A stretch of DNA of 64,000 nt from Ignavibacteriales bacterium UBA1304 (GCA_002307295.1 DBTY01000035.1:1-64000); one strand, 5' to 3'. Shown: positions 1 through 9,014, counted from the first letter of the stretch. Notes: generated by a model from the letters alone, not told the origin. A program made the numbers and translations.

Positions 1-1818
1 TTTAAATAAACCTACGCTTGTTCCGGTAAAAAGATTTGAACCGTTTACTAAGATAGCCCAGACGTTAGAATTAGTTAAACCGGTACTAATGTTCGTCCAG
101 TTAGTCCCATTGTTTGTGGAAAGATAAACGCTTCCGCCTGACTCAGCTCCGGCAAATAAGTTAGAACCGCTTGCAATTATAGAAGCAATAGAGGAGGGGC
201 TATTGGAGGAGGATATCCCGTTTGATGTTTTTGTCCAGTTAGCTCCCATATCAGTAGAAACGAAAACACAATCATTTGTAGCCGCAAAAAGAGTTGAACC
301 GATATTTGTTAATGAACTTACTGACGCTGTTATGCCGTATTTACTTAATAATCCGTTATTGATTTTATTCCAGTTAGCTCCGTTGTTAGTCGAAACAAAC
401 ATGCCGCCGTCATCGCTGCCGGCAAAAATATTATTATCAATGGTCGTAAAAGCATTGACGTTAGCAGTATAGCCGAAAGGATTAAGTAATCCGGCGCTTG
501 ATGAGATCCAATTTGCGCCCTGATTAGTTGAACAAAATACGCCTTTCCCAGTTCCGGCAAAAATATAACCGCCGAATTTGATAAAGGAATTAACCTGAGA
601 TGAGACCGAGTATTTTAGAACCCAGTTATCTCCATTATTAGTTGAAGTATATATATAACCTTCATGAGTCCCGGCATAAATAATGGAGTCTATTGTCGCA
701 AGCGCATTTATATTTACTGTAGTCAATCCATTATTGATCTTGATCCAACTTACGCCTAAATCAGTTGAACGGTAAATTCCATTAGAATAAGTCCCCAAAA
801 ATAGATTATTGCCGTTTGAAGTTATTACACGCGCGTCGATAAGCGAAAAGCCATTATTTCTTTCAGTCCAGCTTGCTCCTTTATCAGATGAGCTAAAAAC
901 ACCGCCATCAGTTCCGGCAAACAGAATTGATTTGTCGGTTGCAAGCGCAGTTACAGAAGTATTGCCTAATTTAGTATTAACAGCCTTCCAGTTATTCCCA
1001 TTATTTGTTGTACGAAAAACGCCATATACTTGATGTCCGACAAAAATATTTGTATCTATACTTGCAAAAGTTGGAGTACTGTAGTAGCTATCGATTTTTA
1101 AGCCATTATTAACGGTTGTCCAGCTATCTCCATTATTAGTAGAGCGAGAAACATAGCCGCAATTAGCTCCGGCAAATAAATTAGAGTCTTTTATAAAAAA
1201 AGTAAGAAAACTGTCTGCAGACTGATTAACTAAATTCCATGTAGCGCAGTTGTCGGTCGAACGATATGTATCGCCGTTGCCGAAAGATATAAAGACGTTA
1301 GCGTCTTTTACCGCAATTGCGGTTGGCGCAGCTGTGAAACCATAATAATATATTAAATCATGAGCTATTTTCCAGTTCTGACCATTATCTGTCGAAAGAT
1401 AAGCGTACCCAGTACCGCAAGTTACATATAGGGATGTATCTGTTACTGCAAGCGAGGTAAACTTATTGAAAGGGTAAGCCCCTCCTGGGGATAGTAAAGA
1501 CCAGCTATTATTGTTATCGGACCAGGAATATATTCCGCTATCATGCGATACTCCAAAAAGTTTCCCTTTATTAGCAACGAGCGTAGTTAATATAATTGAA
1601 GTAGCGCCGTTATTGGCGTTTATCCAGCTACTGCCGTTATCGGTAGAGCGGAATACCCCTTTGTATGTGCTGGCAAAAAGATTATTGCCGTTAATGGCTA
1701 AGGCATATACATAGTATCCGCCATTAATGTCTGTTAGCTGCGTCCACTGCGCTGAAAGCCTGATGGATAGGACGAAAAAAAATATAATTGCTATTAAAAA
1801 AAGTTTCGTGAATTTCAT
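1..1818 (-). CDS. Secreted beta-propeller (BNR/YCF48-like) repeat protein, C-terminus off the left edge
   Basis: The frame from the ATG at 1818 is open to the window edge (606 codons, no stop), so the gene is partial at its 3' end. It begins with a signal peptide (positive N-terminus, about 15 hydrophobic residues, then SAQW). The rest is a run of about 14 repeats of roughly 42 residues, each with a form of GVFRSTDNGxxW and FAGT. The conserved Trp codons lie 114-138 bases apart (plus-strand CCA at 97, 235, 370, 508, 622, 745, 868, 988, 1120, 1237, 1372, 1501, 1624 and 1744). Such Asp-box/YCF48-type repeats fold as seven-bladed propellers, so two propellers are possible. A GGGAG ribosome site precedes the ATG. 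In this kind of genome such proteins often end in a T9SS sorting domain, but that end is not visible. Substrate or partner unknown. Confidence 0.85.
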   Translation of the reverse strand, partial: MKFTKLFLIAIIFFFVLSIRLSAQWTQLTDINGGYYVYALAINGNNLFASTYKGVFRSTDNGSSWINANNGATSIILTTLVANKGKLFGVSHDSGIYSWSDNNNSWSLLSPGGAYPFNKFTSLAVTDTSLYVTCGTGYAYLSTDNGQNWKIAHDLIYYYGFTAAPTAIAVKDANVFISFGNGDTYRSTDNCATWNLVNQSADSFLTFFIKDSNLFAGANCGYVSRSTNNGDSWTTVNNGLKIDSYYSTPTFASIDTNIFVGHQVYGVFRTTNNGNNWKAVNTKLGNTSVTALATDKSILFAGTDGGVFSSSDKGASWTERNNGFSLIDARVITSNGNNLFLGTYSNGIYRSTDLGVSWIKINNGLTTVNINALATIDSIIYAGTHEGYIYTSTNNGDNWVLKYSVSSQVNSFIKFGGYIFAGTGKGVFCSTNQGANWISSSAGLLNPFGYTANVNAFTTIDNNIFAGSDDGGMFVSTNNGANWNKINNGLLSKYGITASVSSLTNIGSTLFAATNDCVFVSTDMGANWTKTSNGISSSNSPSSIASIIASGSNLFAGAESGGSVYLSTNNGTNWTNISTGLTNSNVWAILVNGSNLFTGTSVGLFK

Positions 1819-2082
1819 AATGCGTGCTCCCTTTTATTTTCCAGCTTAATCAGTTTTAAACTGATGAAAATTTATCCATTATTAGCGTTAAAATCAATTA
1901 TTTGTAAAATAATATTTTAGTTTGATAAAATTAAAATTGCAATAACTCTTTAGAAATGTCAGTACGCAAAACTCAAAAGAAGCGTCAAATAAACTTAAAC
2001 TGGAATTTTTTTTGCTCTTTACTTTCAAAAATAAGCGTCTAAAAAAGTTCCCCAAATGGCGTTTTATAATTATAAAATTAGC

Positions 2083-2111
2083 TTGACTTCTGTTTTGAAA
2101 TATGTTAAAAT
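2083..2111 (+). promoter_or_regulatory. Sigma-70-like promoter of the SprA-related gene
   Basis: TTGACT at 2083-2088, a 17-base spacer, and TAAAAT at 2106-2111. A start point near 2118 would give a leader of under 20 bases before the ATG at 2135. The stretch 1819-2082 is AT-rich and I see no gene in it. Confidence 0.6.
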
Positions 2112-2134
2112 ATACCAGAAGAGTATAAAAAGAT

Positions 2135-2644
2135 ATGAACGTTGGATTAAATACCAGTTTATCAGCTGTGCAATTATCAAGCGTCGTTTTTAGATTCTCT
2201 AATTCCTCCGGGCAAAATTCAGGTAGTTTACAACAAGGCGAAGAAGATAATACAACAGCTGTAGAAGAGCTAAAGGCGCGCGATATTGAAGTGCGCAAGC
2301 ATGAAGCGGCTCATCTTGCGGCCGCTGGAAGTCTTGCTATGAGCGGAGCTCATTATGAATATGAAACAGGTCCGGACGGGAAACGCTATGCAGTTGGGGG
2401 AGACGTACAGATTGACGTTTCCGCTATTTCAGGCAATCCGGGAAAAACTATAGAGAAAATGGAACAGGTTATTAGAAGCGCTCTTGCGCCAGCCATGCCT
2501 TCCGAACAGGATCTAAATGTAGCCCGAGGAGCCGAACAGGCTGAAATGGAAGCCCAGGCTCAGTTGGCAAGTAAAAAAGCTTCCGCTTATTCTGCAAGCT
2601 CAAAAGGGATATTTACTTCCTACTTTGTAGACGCGGCAGCGTAA
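2135..2644 (+). CDS. Putative zinc metalloprotease, SprA-related family
   Basis: 169 residues. The central part carries the zinc-protease signature HEAAH (H56, E57, H60) followed by GAHYEYETGPDGKRYAVGG and a region on D-V-S-I-S-G-N-P, the pattern of the SprA-related / putative metalloprotease CJM1_0395 family. The N-terminal 35 residues are Ser/Asn-rich and low complexity, and there is no signal peptide, so it is probably cytoplasmic. The C-terminal half is Ala/Glu-rich and helical. Despite the name, the family is not the T9SS translocon SprA. Substrate unknown. It stands alone behind its own promoter and faces the next genes tail to tail. Family assignment is from memory of the motif; enzymatic activity is inferred. 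Confidence 0.75.
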   Translation: MNVGLNTSLSAVQLSSVVFRFSNSSGQNSGSLQQGEEDNTTAVEELKARDIEVRKHEAAHLAAAGSLAMSGAHYEYETGPDGKRYAVGGDVQIDVSAISGNPGKTIEKMEQVIRSALAPAMPSEQDLNVARGAEQAEMEAQAQLASKKASAYSASSKGIFTSYFVDAAA

Positions 2645-2666
2645 AACATATTGAGCTAACTTCCCA

Positions 2667-3274
2667 TTATGATTCTTTGGGTTTATTCCACAATTTTTTC
2701 TTTCTTCCAATAAATACTCCAACAAACAATCCAATCAGATACTTTGGCAAGCCATCAAAAAAATTAATAAATGTAAATAAACTGGTTTTGTATTGCATTC
2801 CCGGAATAACATAAATTGAGTTGACAAATTTTACAAACGATTCTTTGTCTTTAGTAAAATTACCGGCGAGGAAAAACAATAAACATTAAGGGAGCCTAAA
2901 TTAGTTGGGATCATTACGTTTAGCTGGGTTCCGTTTTCTTTCCAGAGATAATGAGTCTTAGCGTCGTATTTGTAATTATATTTTTCAAATTCCTTTAGCG
3001 CTGATTCCGTCATTTTACCGCTTTCGTTTATTTGAACCATTATGTATGGCGCAGCTAATAATGAATCTACGGTAAGCTTCTGGAAAACATAATCAAACTT
3101 TTCACCAGATTTAATTGAAATGTGGAAGTTCAGTTTCTTAGCTAAAAAATCGGACGTCTCTTTAGATATTTGCACATATCCATCTACTTCTTCAAAATAA
3201 TATTTTTGTTTATTGTCCTTGCAATAAACAAAGCCAGCTAAAACACATAGCAGTAATATTAAATGCTTTTTCAT
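2667..3274 (-). pseudogene. Exported or membrane protein gene split by a frameshift
   Basis: Two minus-strand frames overlap and look like one protein. The first (from ATG 3274) has a signal-like start, MKKHLILLLCVLAGFVYC, then a soluble region, and runs on in a poor frame to 2831. The second frame (2879-2667, no good start of its own) gives FFLAGNF, then a soluble stretch and a C-terminal membrane helix (YLIGLFVGVFIG) followed by RKKK. The switch falls at a run of five A on the plus strand (2872-2876; T5 in the mRNA). One extra base there would join the frames into about 202 residues: signal peptide, domain, C-terminal anchor. The function is not recognised. It could be a true pseudogene, a sequencing error or a slippage-dependent gene. 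Confidence 0.6.
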
Positions 3275-3506
3275 TTTGTAAGCTCATTAATGTATAATAG
3301 AATTTGTTTAGGTTGAAATTTGTAATCGTTACATAACTCCCTCTTTGCTTTTAGCTATGCGTAAAACAGAAAATTTTATTTATCGCTTAAGCAATACCTG
3401 CATTGCAGCCGCGTTTAGGAAAAATAGAAATAACTAAACGCATGAATATTTCTTAACATATTTGTTAGGATATAAAATAGCAACTGGTTTTTATAGGAGA
3501 GACAAA

Positions 3507-3545
3507 ATAAAAAAAGCCGAAAACGAATTATTTTCAGCTTTTTTT
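3507..3545 (-). terminator. Intrinsic terminator after tRNA-Pro
   Basis: AAAAGCCGAAAA (about 3512-3523) can pair with TTTTCAGCTTTT (3531-3542) with one mismatch. A-rich and T-rich flanks on either side make it potentially bidirectional. The 275 bases between the frameshifted gene and the tRNA otherwise show nothing I can name. Confidence 0.6.
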
Positions 3546-3549
3546 GAAG

Positions 3550-3623
3550 TCGGGGTGATAGGATTCGAACCTACGGCCTCTTCGTCCCGAACGAAGCGCG
3601 CTACCGGGCTGCGCTACACCCCG
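3550..3623 (-). tRNA. tRNA-Pro(CGG)
   Basis: A full cloverleaf is readable on the minus strand. The acceptor CGGGGTG pairs with CACCCCG, the D stem is GCGC/GCGC, and the anticodon stem CTTCG/CGAAG closes the loop TTCGGGA with anticodon CGG. The T arm is GTAGG-TTCGAAT-CCTAT, followed by discriminator A. CCA is not encoded: the next bases are CTTC. Confidence 0.95.
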
Positions 3624-3726
3624 AGTTAAATAATTATTTTGTTATGCCAAATATATGTAATTTTGATATTTATTAGTATTAATTTTTTTATTTTTCGTTT
3701 TAATTTTTTATGGTTTTGGCAATCAT

Positions 3727-4596
3727 TTGAAAAATATTTTTGAGTACTCTATATTTTTGGGGTTCAGCTGGTTATTCAGATTCTTTGGAGTCGGAATTGC
3801 CAGGCGTTTTAACATTGTTCTGGCTTGCTTATTTTATTACATAATACCTGTAAGAAAACAAACCGTTTTAGATAACCTTCGTCTTGTTTTCCCGGAGTAT
3901 TCTGACGAGAAAATACATAGCATAGCCTTTAATTGTTATAAAAGTTTTGCTACAAGTATAATAGAGATATTATGCATTCCCTCTATGTCCGAAGCCGATG
4001 TGGCTTCCGCCGTTCTATTTGAAGGGAAGGAGCTTATATTAAAACGATATAATGAAAAAAAAGGGGTGATAATTCTTTCGGCTCATTTTGGCAATTGGGA
4101 GCTTTGCGCTTTAGCCATAGGGCATTATACGCATATACCTATTTCGGTTATCGTAAAACCTCAAAGGAATGGATATGTTACGGATTGGTTAAACAAAACC
4201 CGAGGAAAATTTGGGAATAAAGTTGTAAGCGTTGGTATTTCTATCCGTCATGTATACGCAGAGCTTAAAGCAAAAAACATTATTGCAATTGTTGGAGATC
4301 AACGGGCTTCGCGCGAATCGATCAGGGTTAATTTTATGGGGCGGCCGACGTCGGTTTATGAAGGCCCAGCCGTTTTAAGTCTTAAAACAAATTCGCCAAT
4401 TATTATTGGCGTTCCCGTAAGACAAAAAGATAATTCATACCGCGTAAATTTTGAAGAAGTCAGTATGGAAAATCTACCTGAAAATGAGAAAGACAAGATA
4501 ATTGAAATCAGCCAAAGACATATGGCGATACTTGAGCGGTATATCCGCCAAAACCCGGAACAATGGCTCTGGATGCATAAGCGCTGGAAATACTGA
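3727..4596 (+). CDS. lpxL: Lipid A biosynthesis acyltransferase (LpxL/HtrB family)
   Basis: 289 residues, the usual size for this inner-membrane family, which transfers a secondary acyl chain to lipid A from acyl-ACP. An N-terminal hydrophobic segment (about residues 8-42) anchors it. The catalytic HX4E box is SAHFGNWE (H120, E125). Further along are VGDQRAS and VYEGPAVLSL, and the C-terminus QWLWMHKRWKY is typical of the family. The start is a TTG with no clear Shine-Dalgarno; the ATG at 3710 is out of frame. The stop overlaps the GT9 gene by one base, so the two envelope enzymes are translationally coupled. It could equally be called LpxL, LpxM or LpxP, because acyl specificity cannot be read from the sequence. 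Confidence 0.88.
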   Translation: MKNIFEYSIFLGFSWLFRFFGVGIARRFNIVLACLFYYIIPVRKQTVLDNLRLVFPEYSDEKIHSIAFNCYKSFATSIIEILCIPSMSEADVASAVLFEGKELILKRYNEKKGVIILSAHFGNWELCALAIGHYTHIPISVIVKPQRNGYVTDWLNKTRGKFGNKVVSVGISIRHVYAELKAKNIIAIVGDQRASRESIRVNFMGRPTSVYEGPAVLSLKTNSPIIIGVPVRQKDNSYRVNFEEVSMENLPENEKDKIIEISQRHMAILERYIRQNPEQWLWMHKRWKY

Positions 4597-5633
4597 TGGA
4601 TAAAATTCTTGTGATTCAAACGGCTTTTATTGGCGACGCGGTGTTGACTCTTCCGATGATCCAGAAATTAAAAGAACTAAATCCTCTTTCGATAATTGAC
4701 GTAGTGTCGACTCCTGTTAGTAAAGAAATATTTGAAGCTTCTGAATGCGTGAATAAAGTTTTCCCATTAGATAAAAGGAACGAGCATAAATCATTAAAGG
4801 CCGTTTATTCTTTTGGAAGAAAAATATCAAAAGAAGGATATACTAAGTTATATTCGCCGCATCGTTCGTTTAGGTCTTCGCTTATTGCTTTATTCTCTAA
4901 CGTCAGAGAAACTTACGGATTTTCAAACAGCAGCTTTAAGATAGTATATAAGCATTTGGTCGAGTACGATGTAAAAGATCACGAAGTAAAACGCAATCTT
5001 GCAATGACTGGCTGCAATACTTCCGGGGATGCCTGGAAAATACTGCCGCAAATAAAGGCGACTGAAAAACAGGCAGACAGAGTTAAAAGTTTTATTGAAA
5101 AACACGAGTTAAAAAGATTTGCCGTTTTGGCTCCTGAATCAGTATGGCAAACAAAAATGTATCCCGCTGATTATTTTAAAATAATTGCGGAATATTTTAT
5201 TAAAAACAAGTATAAGGTTATGCTTACAGGCGGAACAAAAGACAGAGAAAAATTAAAAGAAAATTTCGGCTCAAATTTCAACGTAATAATTGCAGCTGGC
5301 GAGTTTAGCATAGTTGAATCAATTGAATTATTAAGGCATGCGAATATTTTAGTCTCTAACGACAGCGCTCCAACTCACTTTGGCGTATGCGCCGATATTC
5401 CGGTTTTGACTTTATACTGTTCAACAACGCCTGAAATTGGGTTCTATCCTTATAATAGGAAAAGTAAATATTTAAGTATAAACGGATTGAAATGCAAGCC
5501 CTGCGGAATACACGGCAAAAACGAATGCCCGCTTGGAACATTTGAATGCGGGAAAAAATTAAATCCGGAATTAGTAATTAAAACAATAGAAGAGATGACA
5601 AACGATGAACACGAACAAAAAGACGCTTCTTAA
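4596..5633 (+). CDS. Glycosyltransferase family 9, lipopolysaccharide heptosyltransferase-like
   Basis: 345 residues with the two-domain GT9 layout. The N-terminus ILVIQTAFIGDAVLTLPM is the family's first Rossmann motif. The C-terminal half holds VSNDSAPTHFGVCADIPVL, the nucleotide-sugar binding region with the invariant D-S, then a Cys-rich tail (CKPCGIHGKNECPLGTFECG) seen in WaaF-like members. It probably adds a heptose or related sugar to the LPS core at the cytoplasmic face. The ATG overlaps the lpxL stop, and the 3' end overlaps the YrdC gene by 29 bases, indicating one operon. Exact sugar specificity is unknown. Confidence 0.85.
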   Translation: MDKILVIQTAFIGDAVLTLPMIQKLKELNPLSIIDVVSTPVSKEIFEASECVNKVFPLDKRNEHKSLKAVYSFGRKISKEGYTKLYSPHRSFRSSLIALFSNVRETYGFSNSSFKIVYKHLVEYDVKDHEVKRNLAMTGCNTSGDAWKILPQIKATEKQADRVKSFIEKHELKRFAVLAPESVWQTKMYPADYFKIIAEYFIKNKYKVMLTGGTKDREKLKENFGSNFNVIIAAGEFSIVESIELLRHANILVSNDSAPTHFGVCADIPVLTLYCSTTPEIGFYPYNRKSKYLSINGLKCKPCGIHGKNECPLGTFECGKKLNPELVIKTIEEMTNDEHEQKDAS

Positions 5634-6234
5634 CATTGACGAAAATTTTGACGACGCAATAGAAACAGCAGTAAAAATATATTTAGAAGGAAAAGTATTC
5701 GTATATCCCACAGACACTATTTATGGAATGGGAGCAAATCCATTTAACAACGACGCAGTATCAAAAATAAACTTTATTAAAGAGAGAGAGGCTGGCAAAC
5801 AATATATATTTCTGATAAACGATATTAAAAATCTATTAAAGTATGTCGAATTAAAATCAGAAAGGCATCTTGATTTTCTTGCTGCAATATGGCCAAATAC
5901 AATTTCGGTAGTAATGCCGTTAAATAAAAAGACGAGCGAAATTTTAGAAACCAAAACAGTAGCTTTCAGAATTCCTAATAATAAATTTTGCGCAAAGCTG
6001 ACCGCCCGGTTAAACATGCCTTTGCTTTCAACAAGCGTTAACAGATCAAGCAATCCGCCGCTGAACGATTTTTCGCAAATAGAAACTGAATTTGGCGAAA
6101 AAGTGGATGCAATTTTTTATACAGATAAAAAAATCTATAGCCAGGCCTCTACCATAATAGAGCTTGGAGAAAAAGAGCCGAAGTTAATTCGCGAAGGGAA
6201 AATTAAGTTTACGGATATTCTGGAAAAGTTTTAG
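5605..6234 (+). CDS. YrdC/Sua5-domain protein, L-threonylcarbamoyladenylate synthase
   Basis: 209 residues. Family members make threonylcarbamoyl-AMP from threonine, bicarbonate and ATP for the t6A37 modification of ANN-decoding tRNAs. The YrdC domain is clear: VYPTDTIYGMGANPF near residue 33, KEREAGK for the usual K-R-x-x-K patch, and STSVNRSSNPP near residue 144. It lacks the C-terminal Sua5 domain and so is TsaC-length. The diverged middle (FLINDIKNLLKYV) leaves room for it to be a YciO-type paralogue instead. It begins inside the end of the GT9 gene (29-base overlap). Confidence 0.82.
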   Translation: MNTNKKTLLNIDENFDDAIETAVKIYLEGKVFVYPTDTIYGMGANPFNNDAVSKINFIKEREAGKQYIFLINDIKNLLKYVELKSERHLDFLAAIWPNTISVVMPLNKKTSEILETKTVAFRIPNNKFCAKLTARLNMPLLSTSVNRSSNPPLNDFSQIETEFGEKVDAIFYTDKKIYSQASTIIELGEKEPKLIREGKIKFTDILEKF

Positions 6235-6269
6235 TAAGTTTAAAATAAAGATTCATCCTGTTTGAAAAT

Positions 6270-7130
6270 ATGGCTAAAAACATTCTAAAAAATATTCTCG
6301 TAAAAATTAAACCTTACTCGATATTAATAATATCGGACAATCCGGCTTTATCCACAAAGACGCGCAGCATATCGTTAAAAAAGATAGCCTTTTTTACGTT
6401 TGTTTACACTTTGTTTGTGGCTTTTTTAGTAAGCTTAGTGTTCGTCTTTTCGCCTGTAAGAAATTTTATTGTTACAAAAAGTTCGGCTCTTACAGCTGAA
6501 GAAAAAATTATGCTTGAAGAGCTTAGCCAAAAACTAATTTCTCTTAACGGAGAAGTTGAAAATTTGCGGGAAACAAATCAAAGACTTAATAAGGCAATAA
6601 AATTAAACAATTCGCCTGAAGCTAAAAAGCCTAATGTAATAAAACCGGCGCCAAAAAAAGCGGCTCCTGCGGTAAAAAGCCAGGCTGCTCCTCCGGCGGC
6701 TGATAATGTGTATCTTGTTATTCGAAAACTGATGGAAGACTACGGCTTAGCTTTTTGGGAAGACGGTTTGTTCACAAAACCGGTGACTGGTTTTATAAGT
6801 AAAGAGTATAATGTTTCTAAAGGTCATCTGGGGATTGATTTTGCGGTTAAAACCGGAACTCCTGTTTTTGCAGCCGGCAACGGATATGTAGTATTTGCCG
6901 ATTATACGACTAACGAAGGTTACATGATAATAATTGCGCATAGTAATAATTATATTACTGTTTACAAACATTGTTCCTCTTTGCTGAAAAAAACAAGGGA
7001 CGTTGTTGAACAGGGAGAACTAATCGCTTTAAGCGGAAATACCGGATTGTTGACTACCGGGCCGCATTTGCATTTTGAAATTTGGAAAAATGGACAAGCT
7101 ATTAACCCTAAGTCATTGTTAGTAAATTAG
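6270..7130 (+). CDS. M23 family peptidoglycan endopeptidase, membrane-anchored
   Basis: 286 residues. A single membrane helix (about 38-60) is followed by a short coiled coil (75-112), a Pro/Ala/Lys-rich linker (113-143) and a C-terminal LytM/M23 domain. The metal-site and catalytic residues are present: H186 and D190 in GHLGID, H234 in YKHCSS, and H266/H268 in GPHLHFE. It should cut peptide cross-links in the periplasm. It lies 10 bases before a bactofilin gene. M23 peptidase-bactofilin pairs are known from other phyla as cell-shape modules in which the bactofilin positions the hydrolase, and I infer the same here. No promoter is obvious in the 35 bases upstream, so the operon may start further upstream. 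Confidence 0.9.
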   Translation: MAKNILKNILVKIKPYSILIISDNPALSTKTRSISLKKIAFFTFVYTLFVAFLVSLVFVFSPVRNFIVTKSSALTAEEKIMLEELSQKLISLNGEVENLRETNQRLNKAIKLNNSPEAKKPNVIKPAPKKAAPAVKSQAAPPAADNVYLVIRKLMEDYGLAFWEDGLFTKPVTGFISKEYNVSKGHLGIDFAVKTGTPVFAAGNGYVVFADYTTNEGYMIIIAHSNNYITVYKHCSSLLKKTRDVVEQGELIALSGNTGLLTTGPHLHFEIWKNGQAINPKSLLVN

Positions 7131-7140
7131 GAGAATAAAA

Positions 7141-7536
7141 TTGTTTAATAAGAAAAAAAACAAAAATAAAAACATACGCGTCGCCACAAGCGATTTAAGT
7201 ATTATTTCTTCAGGCGTTAAAGTGGCGGGAGATATTACTACTACCGGAAGCATCCGCGTGGACGGCATAGTAGACGGTGGCGTTTTTGCCAACGGACTTT
7301 TGATCCTTGGCGAAACCGGAGAAATTAAAGGCGATATTAAAGGGCATACCGTTAACCTCGGCGGAAAAATTGACGGAGCTGTTAACGCGGCTGATAAAAT
7401 TACTCTTGAATCTAAATGCGTTCTAAATGGAGACATAACGTCTAAAATATTAGTCATTGAGCCGGGAGCTTTTTTTAACGGAAAAAGCAGCATGAGCGCT
7501 TCTGACTCTGAATTTAGCTTTGATGATGAAAAATAG
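7141..7536 (+). CDS. Bactofilin (polymer-forming cytoskeletal protein)
   Basis: 131 residues. A Lys/Asn-rich N-terminal tail is followed by the bactofilin beta-helix: short repeats of the form G-x-I-x-G-x-V, for example VAGDITTTGSIRVDGIVDGG, GEIKGDIKG and GKIDGAVNA. A short acidic tail closes it. Bactofilins polymerise without nucleotide under the inner membrane and scaffold envelope enzymes. The start is TTG at 7141 behind an AGGAG site. The gene follows the M23 peptidase closely and overlaps the AtpZ-like gene by 17 bases, tying it to the ATP synthase operon. Confidence 0.9.
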   Translation: MFNKKKNKNKNIRVATSDLSIISSGVKVAGDITTTGSIRVDGIVDGGVFANGLLILGETGEIKGDIKGHTVNLGGKIDGAVNAADKITLESKCVLNGDITSKILVIEPGAFFNGKSSMSASDSEFSFDDEK

Positions 7537-7768
7537 CGCCAATAAAGACGATACTAAAATTGCCATTGCTCAAATAGGTAAATACCTTGGGCTTGGTTTG
7601 CAGCTTGCCGTTACAGTTGTAGCTCCGCTGCTTGCTGGCGACTGGATAGATAAACATTATAATACCGGAACGCTATGGACTATAATTTGCGGAGTAGTCG
7701 GTTGCGTGGTTGGTCTGTATGATTTTATCAGTCAAGTTTTAAACTCTGAAAAGAAGACCAAGAAATGA
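7520..7768 (+). CDS. AtpZ/AtpI-type small membrane protein of the ATP synthase operon
   Basis: 82 residues with two predicted membrane helices (about 23-42 and 52-72) around the short polar DWIDKHYNTG. The pattern of GxGLQLAVTVVAPLLAGDWID matches the AtpZ/AtpI family, small proteins at the head of many atp operons implicated in c-ring assembly or Mg2+ supply. Two in-frame ATG codons sit at 7520 and 7523; I cannot tell which is used. Both lie inside the bactofilin gene. The stop overlaps the next gene by four bases. Confidence 0.8.
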   Translation: MMMKNSANKDDTKIAIAQIGKYLGLGLQLAVTVVAPLLAGDWIDKHYNTGTLWTIICGVVGCVVGLYDFISQVLNSEKKTKK

Positions 7769-8163
7769 ATATTGATAAAAAATATTTTCTTGTTGTTTTA
7801 GCTTCTGTAGTTTTATCTATTTCTGCCGTTTATATTGGTTATATTAGCAAAGCTTTAAGCTGGCAATTTTTATTTGCGTTTATGGCTGTTCAGGTAATTT
7901 GTTTTGTTTATTCTGTATTAGGATTTGTTTATATTAATATTGCGTTCAAAATTTTCGATAATTCTTTTATTAGTGTAGTTATGGGTGGAATATTTATAAG
8001 ATTATTGTTAATTTTAATGTTGGTAATTATTTCCTTAAAGGTATTGAATGTTAAGGAAGATATTTTTATATTTTCTCTCTTTGTATTTTACAATTATTAT
8101 TTGATATTGGAAATTTACTATTTAATAAAAAAGGACGGCTTAAGGCTTAAAAAAGTATGTTAG
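7765..8163 (+). CDS. atpI: ATP synthase subunit I-like integral membrane protein
   Basis: 132 residues with about four hydrophobic helices and little else, in the place and of the size of AtpI (UncI). The sequence is Phe/Ile/Val-rich and weakly conserved, as is usual for this subunit. AtpI is thought to help assemble the c-ring and is dispensable in many bacteria. ATGA overlap with the gene before and a 7-base overlap with atpB support co-translation. The call rests mainly on context and topology. Confidence 0.7.
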   Translation: MNIDKKYFLVVLASVVLSISAVYIGYISKALSWQFLFAFMAVQVICFVYSVLGFVYINIAFKIFDNSFISVVMGGIFIRLLLILMLVIISLKVLNVKEDIFIFSLFVFYNYYLILEIYYLIKKDGLRLKKVC

Positions 8164-9014
8164 ATACTTTAACCGCAAATAGCGCTAAACTTGCCGCAGA
8201 TACTTTAAAACAGGTAGCTGCAGGACAGGGAGAAAAAGACAACTGGATTATGCATCATGTTTTAGATGCAGATAAATTGGATTTTAAACCTTTTTTTGAA
8301 ATACAATTGCCTCATTTTTCGCTATTTGGAATAGATATTTCAATTACAAAGCATGTCGTTTTTATGTGGCTTGCTTCGTTATTGCTTATTATATTAATGA
8401 TAAAAGTTTCAAAAAGTTATAAAAAATCTCTTATTCCAAAGGGAGTTACTAACTTTTTTGAAGTTTTTATTATATTTGTCAGGGATGAGATTGCAAAACC
8501 GACAATCGGAACTGGATATCAGCAATTTGTTCCATATCTGTTAACTGCATTCTTTTTTATTCTTTTTTGTAACTTTTTAGGGTTAGTGCCATTTTCGGCA
8601 ACGGCTACAAGCAATATTTCAGTAACCGCAACTTTGGCAATATCCTCATTTTTGGTTACTCAAATAAGCGGGATGCGTAAAAATGGAATATTTGGATATT
8701 TTAAAGGTTTAGTTCCGCATGGCGTTCCAATTGCTCTTGTGCCGGTAATGGCGGTTGTAGAGTTTATTGGATTGTTTACTAAACCGTTTGCATTGGCTAT
8801 ACGTCTTTTTGCAAATATGACCGCAGGGCATATAATAATATTTGCGCTGATAAGTTTAATATTTGTAATGAAGACTGTTTACGTCGCGCCTGTTTCTATA
8901 GCGCTGGCGTTATTTATATATTTATTAGAAATTTTAGTTGCGCTTTTGCAAGCTTATATTTTTACAATGCTGTCTTCTTTATTTATTGGAATGGCAGTAC
9001 ATCAAGATCATTAA
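8157..9014 (+). CDS. atpB: F0F1 ATP synthase subunit a
   Basis: 285 residues with about six membrane helices. It carries the essential proton-channel arginine, R216, in ALAIRLFANMTAGH, and the earlier family motif NFLGLVPFSATAT. The N-terminal 55 residues are soluble and longer than in Escherichia coli, as is usual in Bacteroidota and Chlorobiota. Subunit a carries the two proton half-channels at the c-ring interface in the inner membrane. It starts inside the end of atpI. Confidence 0.95.
   Translation: MLDTLTANSAKLAADTLKQVAAGQGEKDNWIMHHVLDADKLDFKPFFEIQLPHFSLFGIDISITKHVVFMWLASLLLIILMIKVSKSYKKSLIPKGVTNFFEVFIIFVRDEIAKPTIGTGYQQFVPYLLTAFFFILFCNFLGLVPFSATATSNISVTATLAISSFLVTQISGMRKNGIFGYFKGLVPHGVPIALVPVMAVVEFIGLFTKPFALAIRLFANMTAGHIIIFALISLIFVMKTVYVAPVSIALALFIYLLEILVALLQAYIFTMLSSLFIGMAVHQDH

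Noticed and set aside
1894..2298. 134-codon minus-strand ORF upstream of the SprA-related gene
   Set aside because: It overlaps the real plus-strand gene and its promoter, is Phe/Lys/Ser-rich without domains, and looks like an AT-rich shadow.
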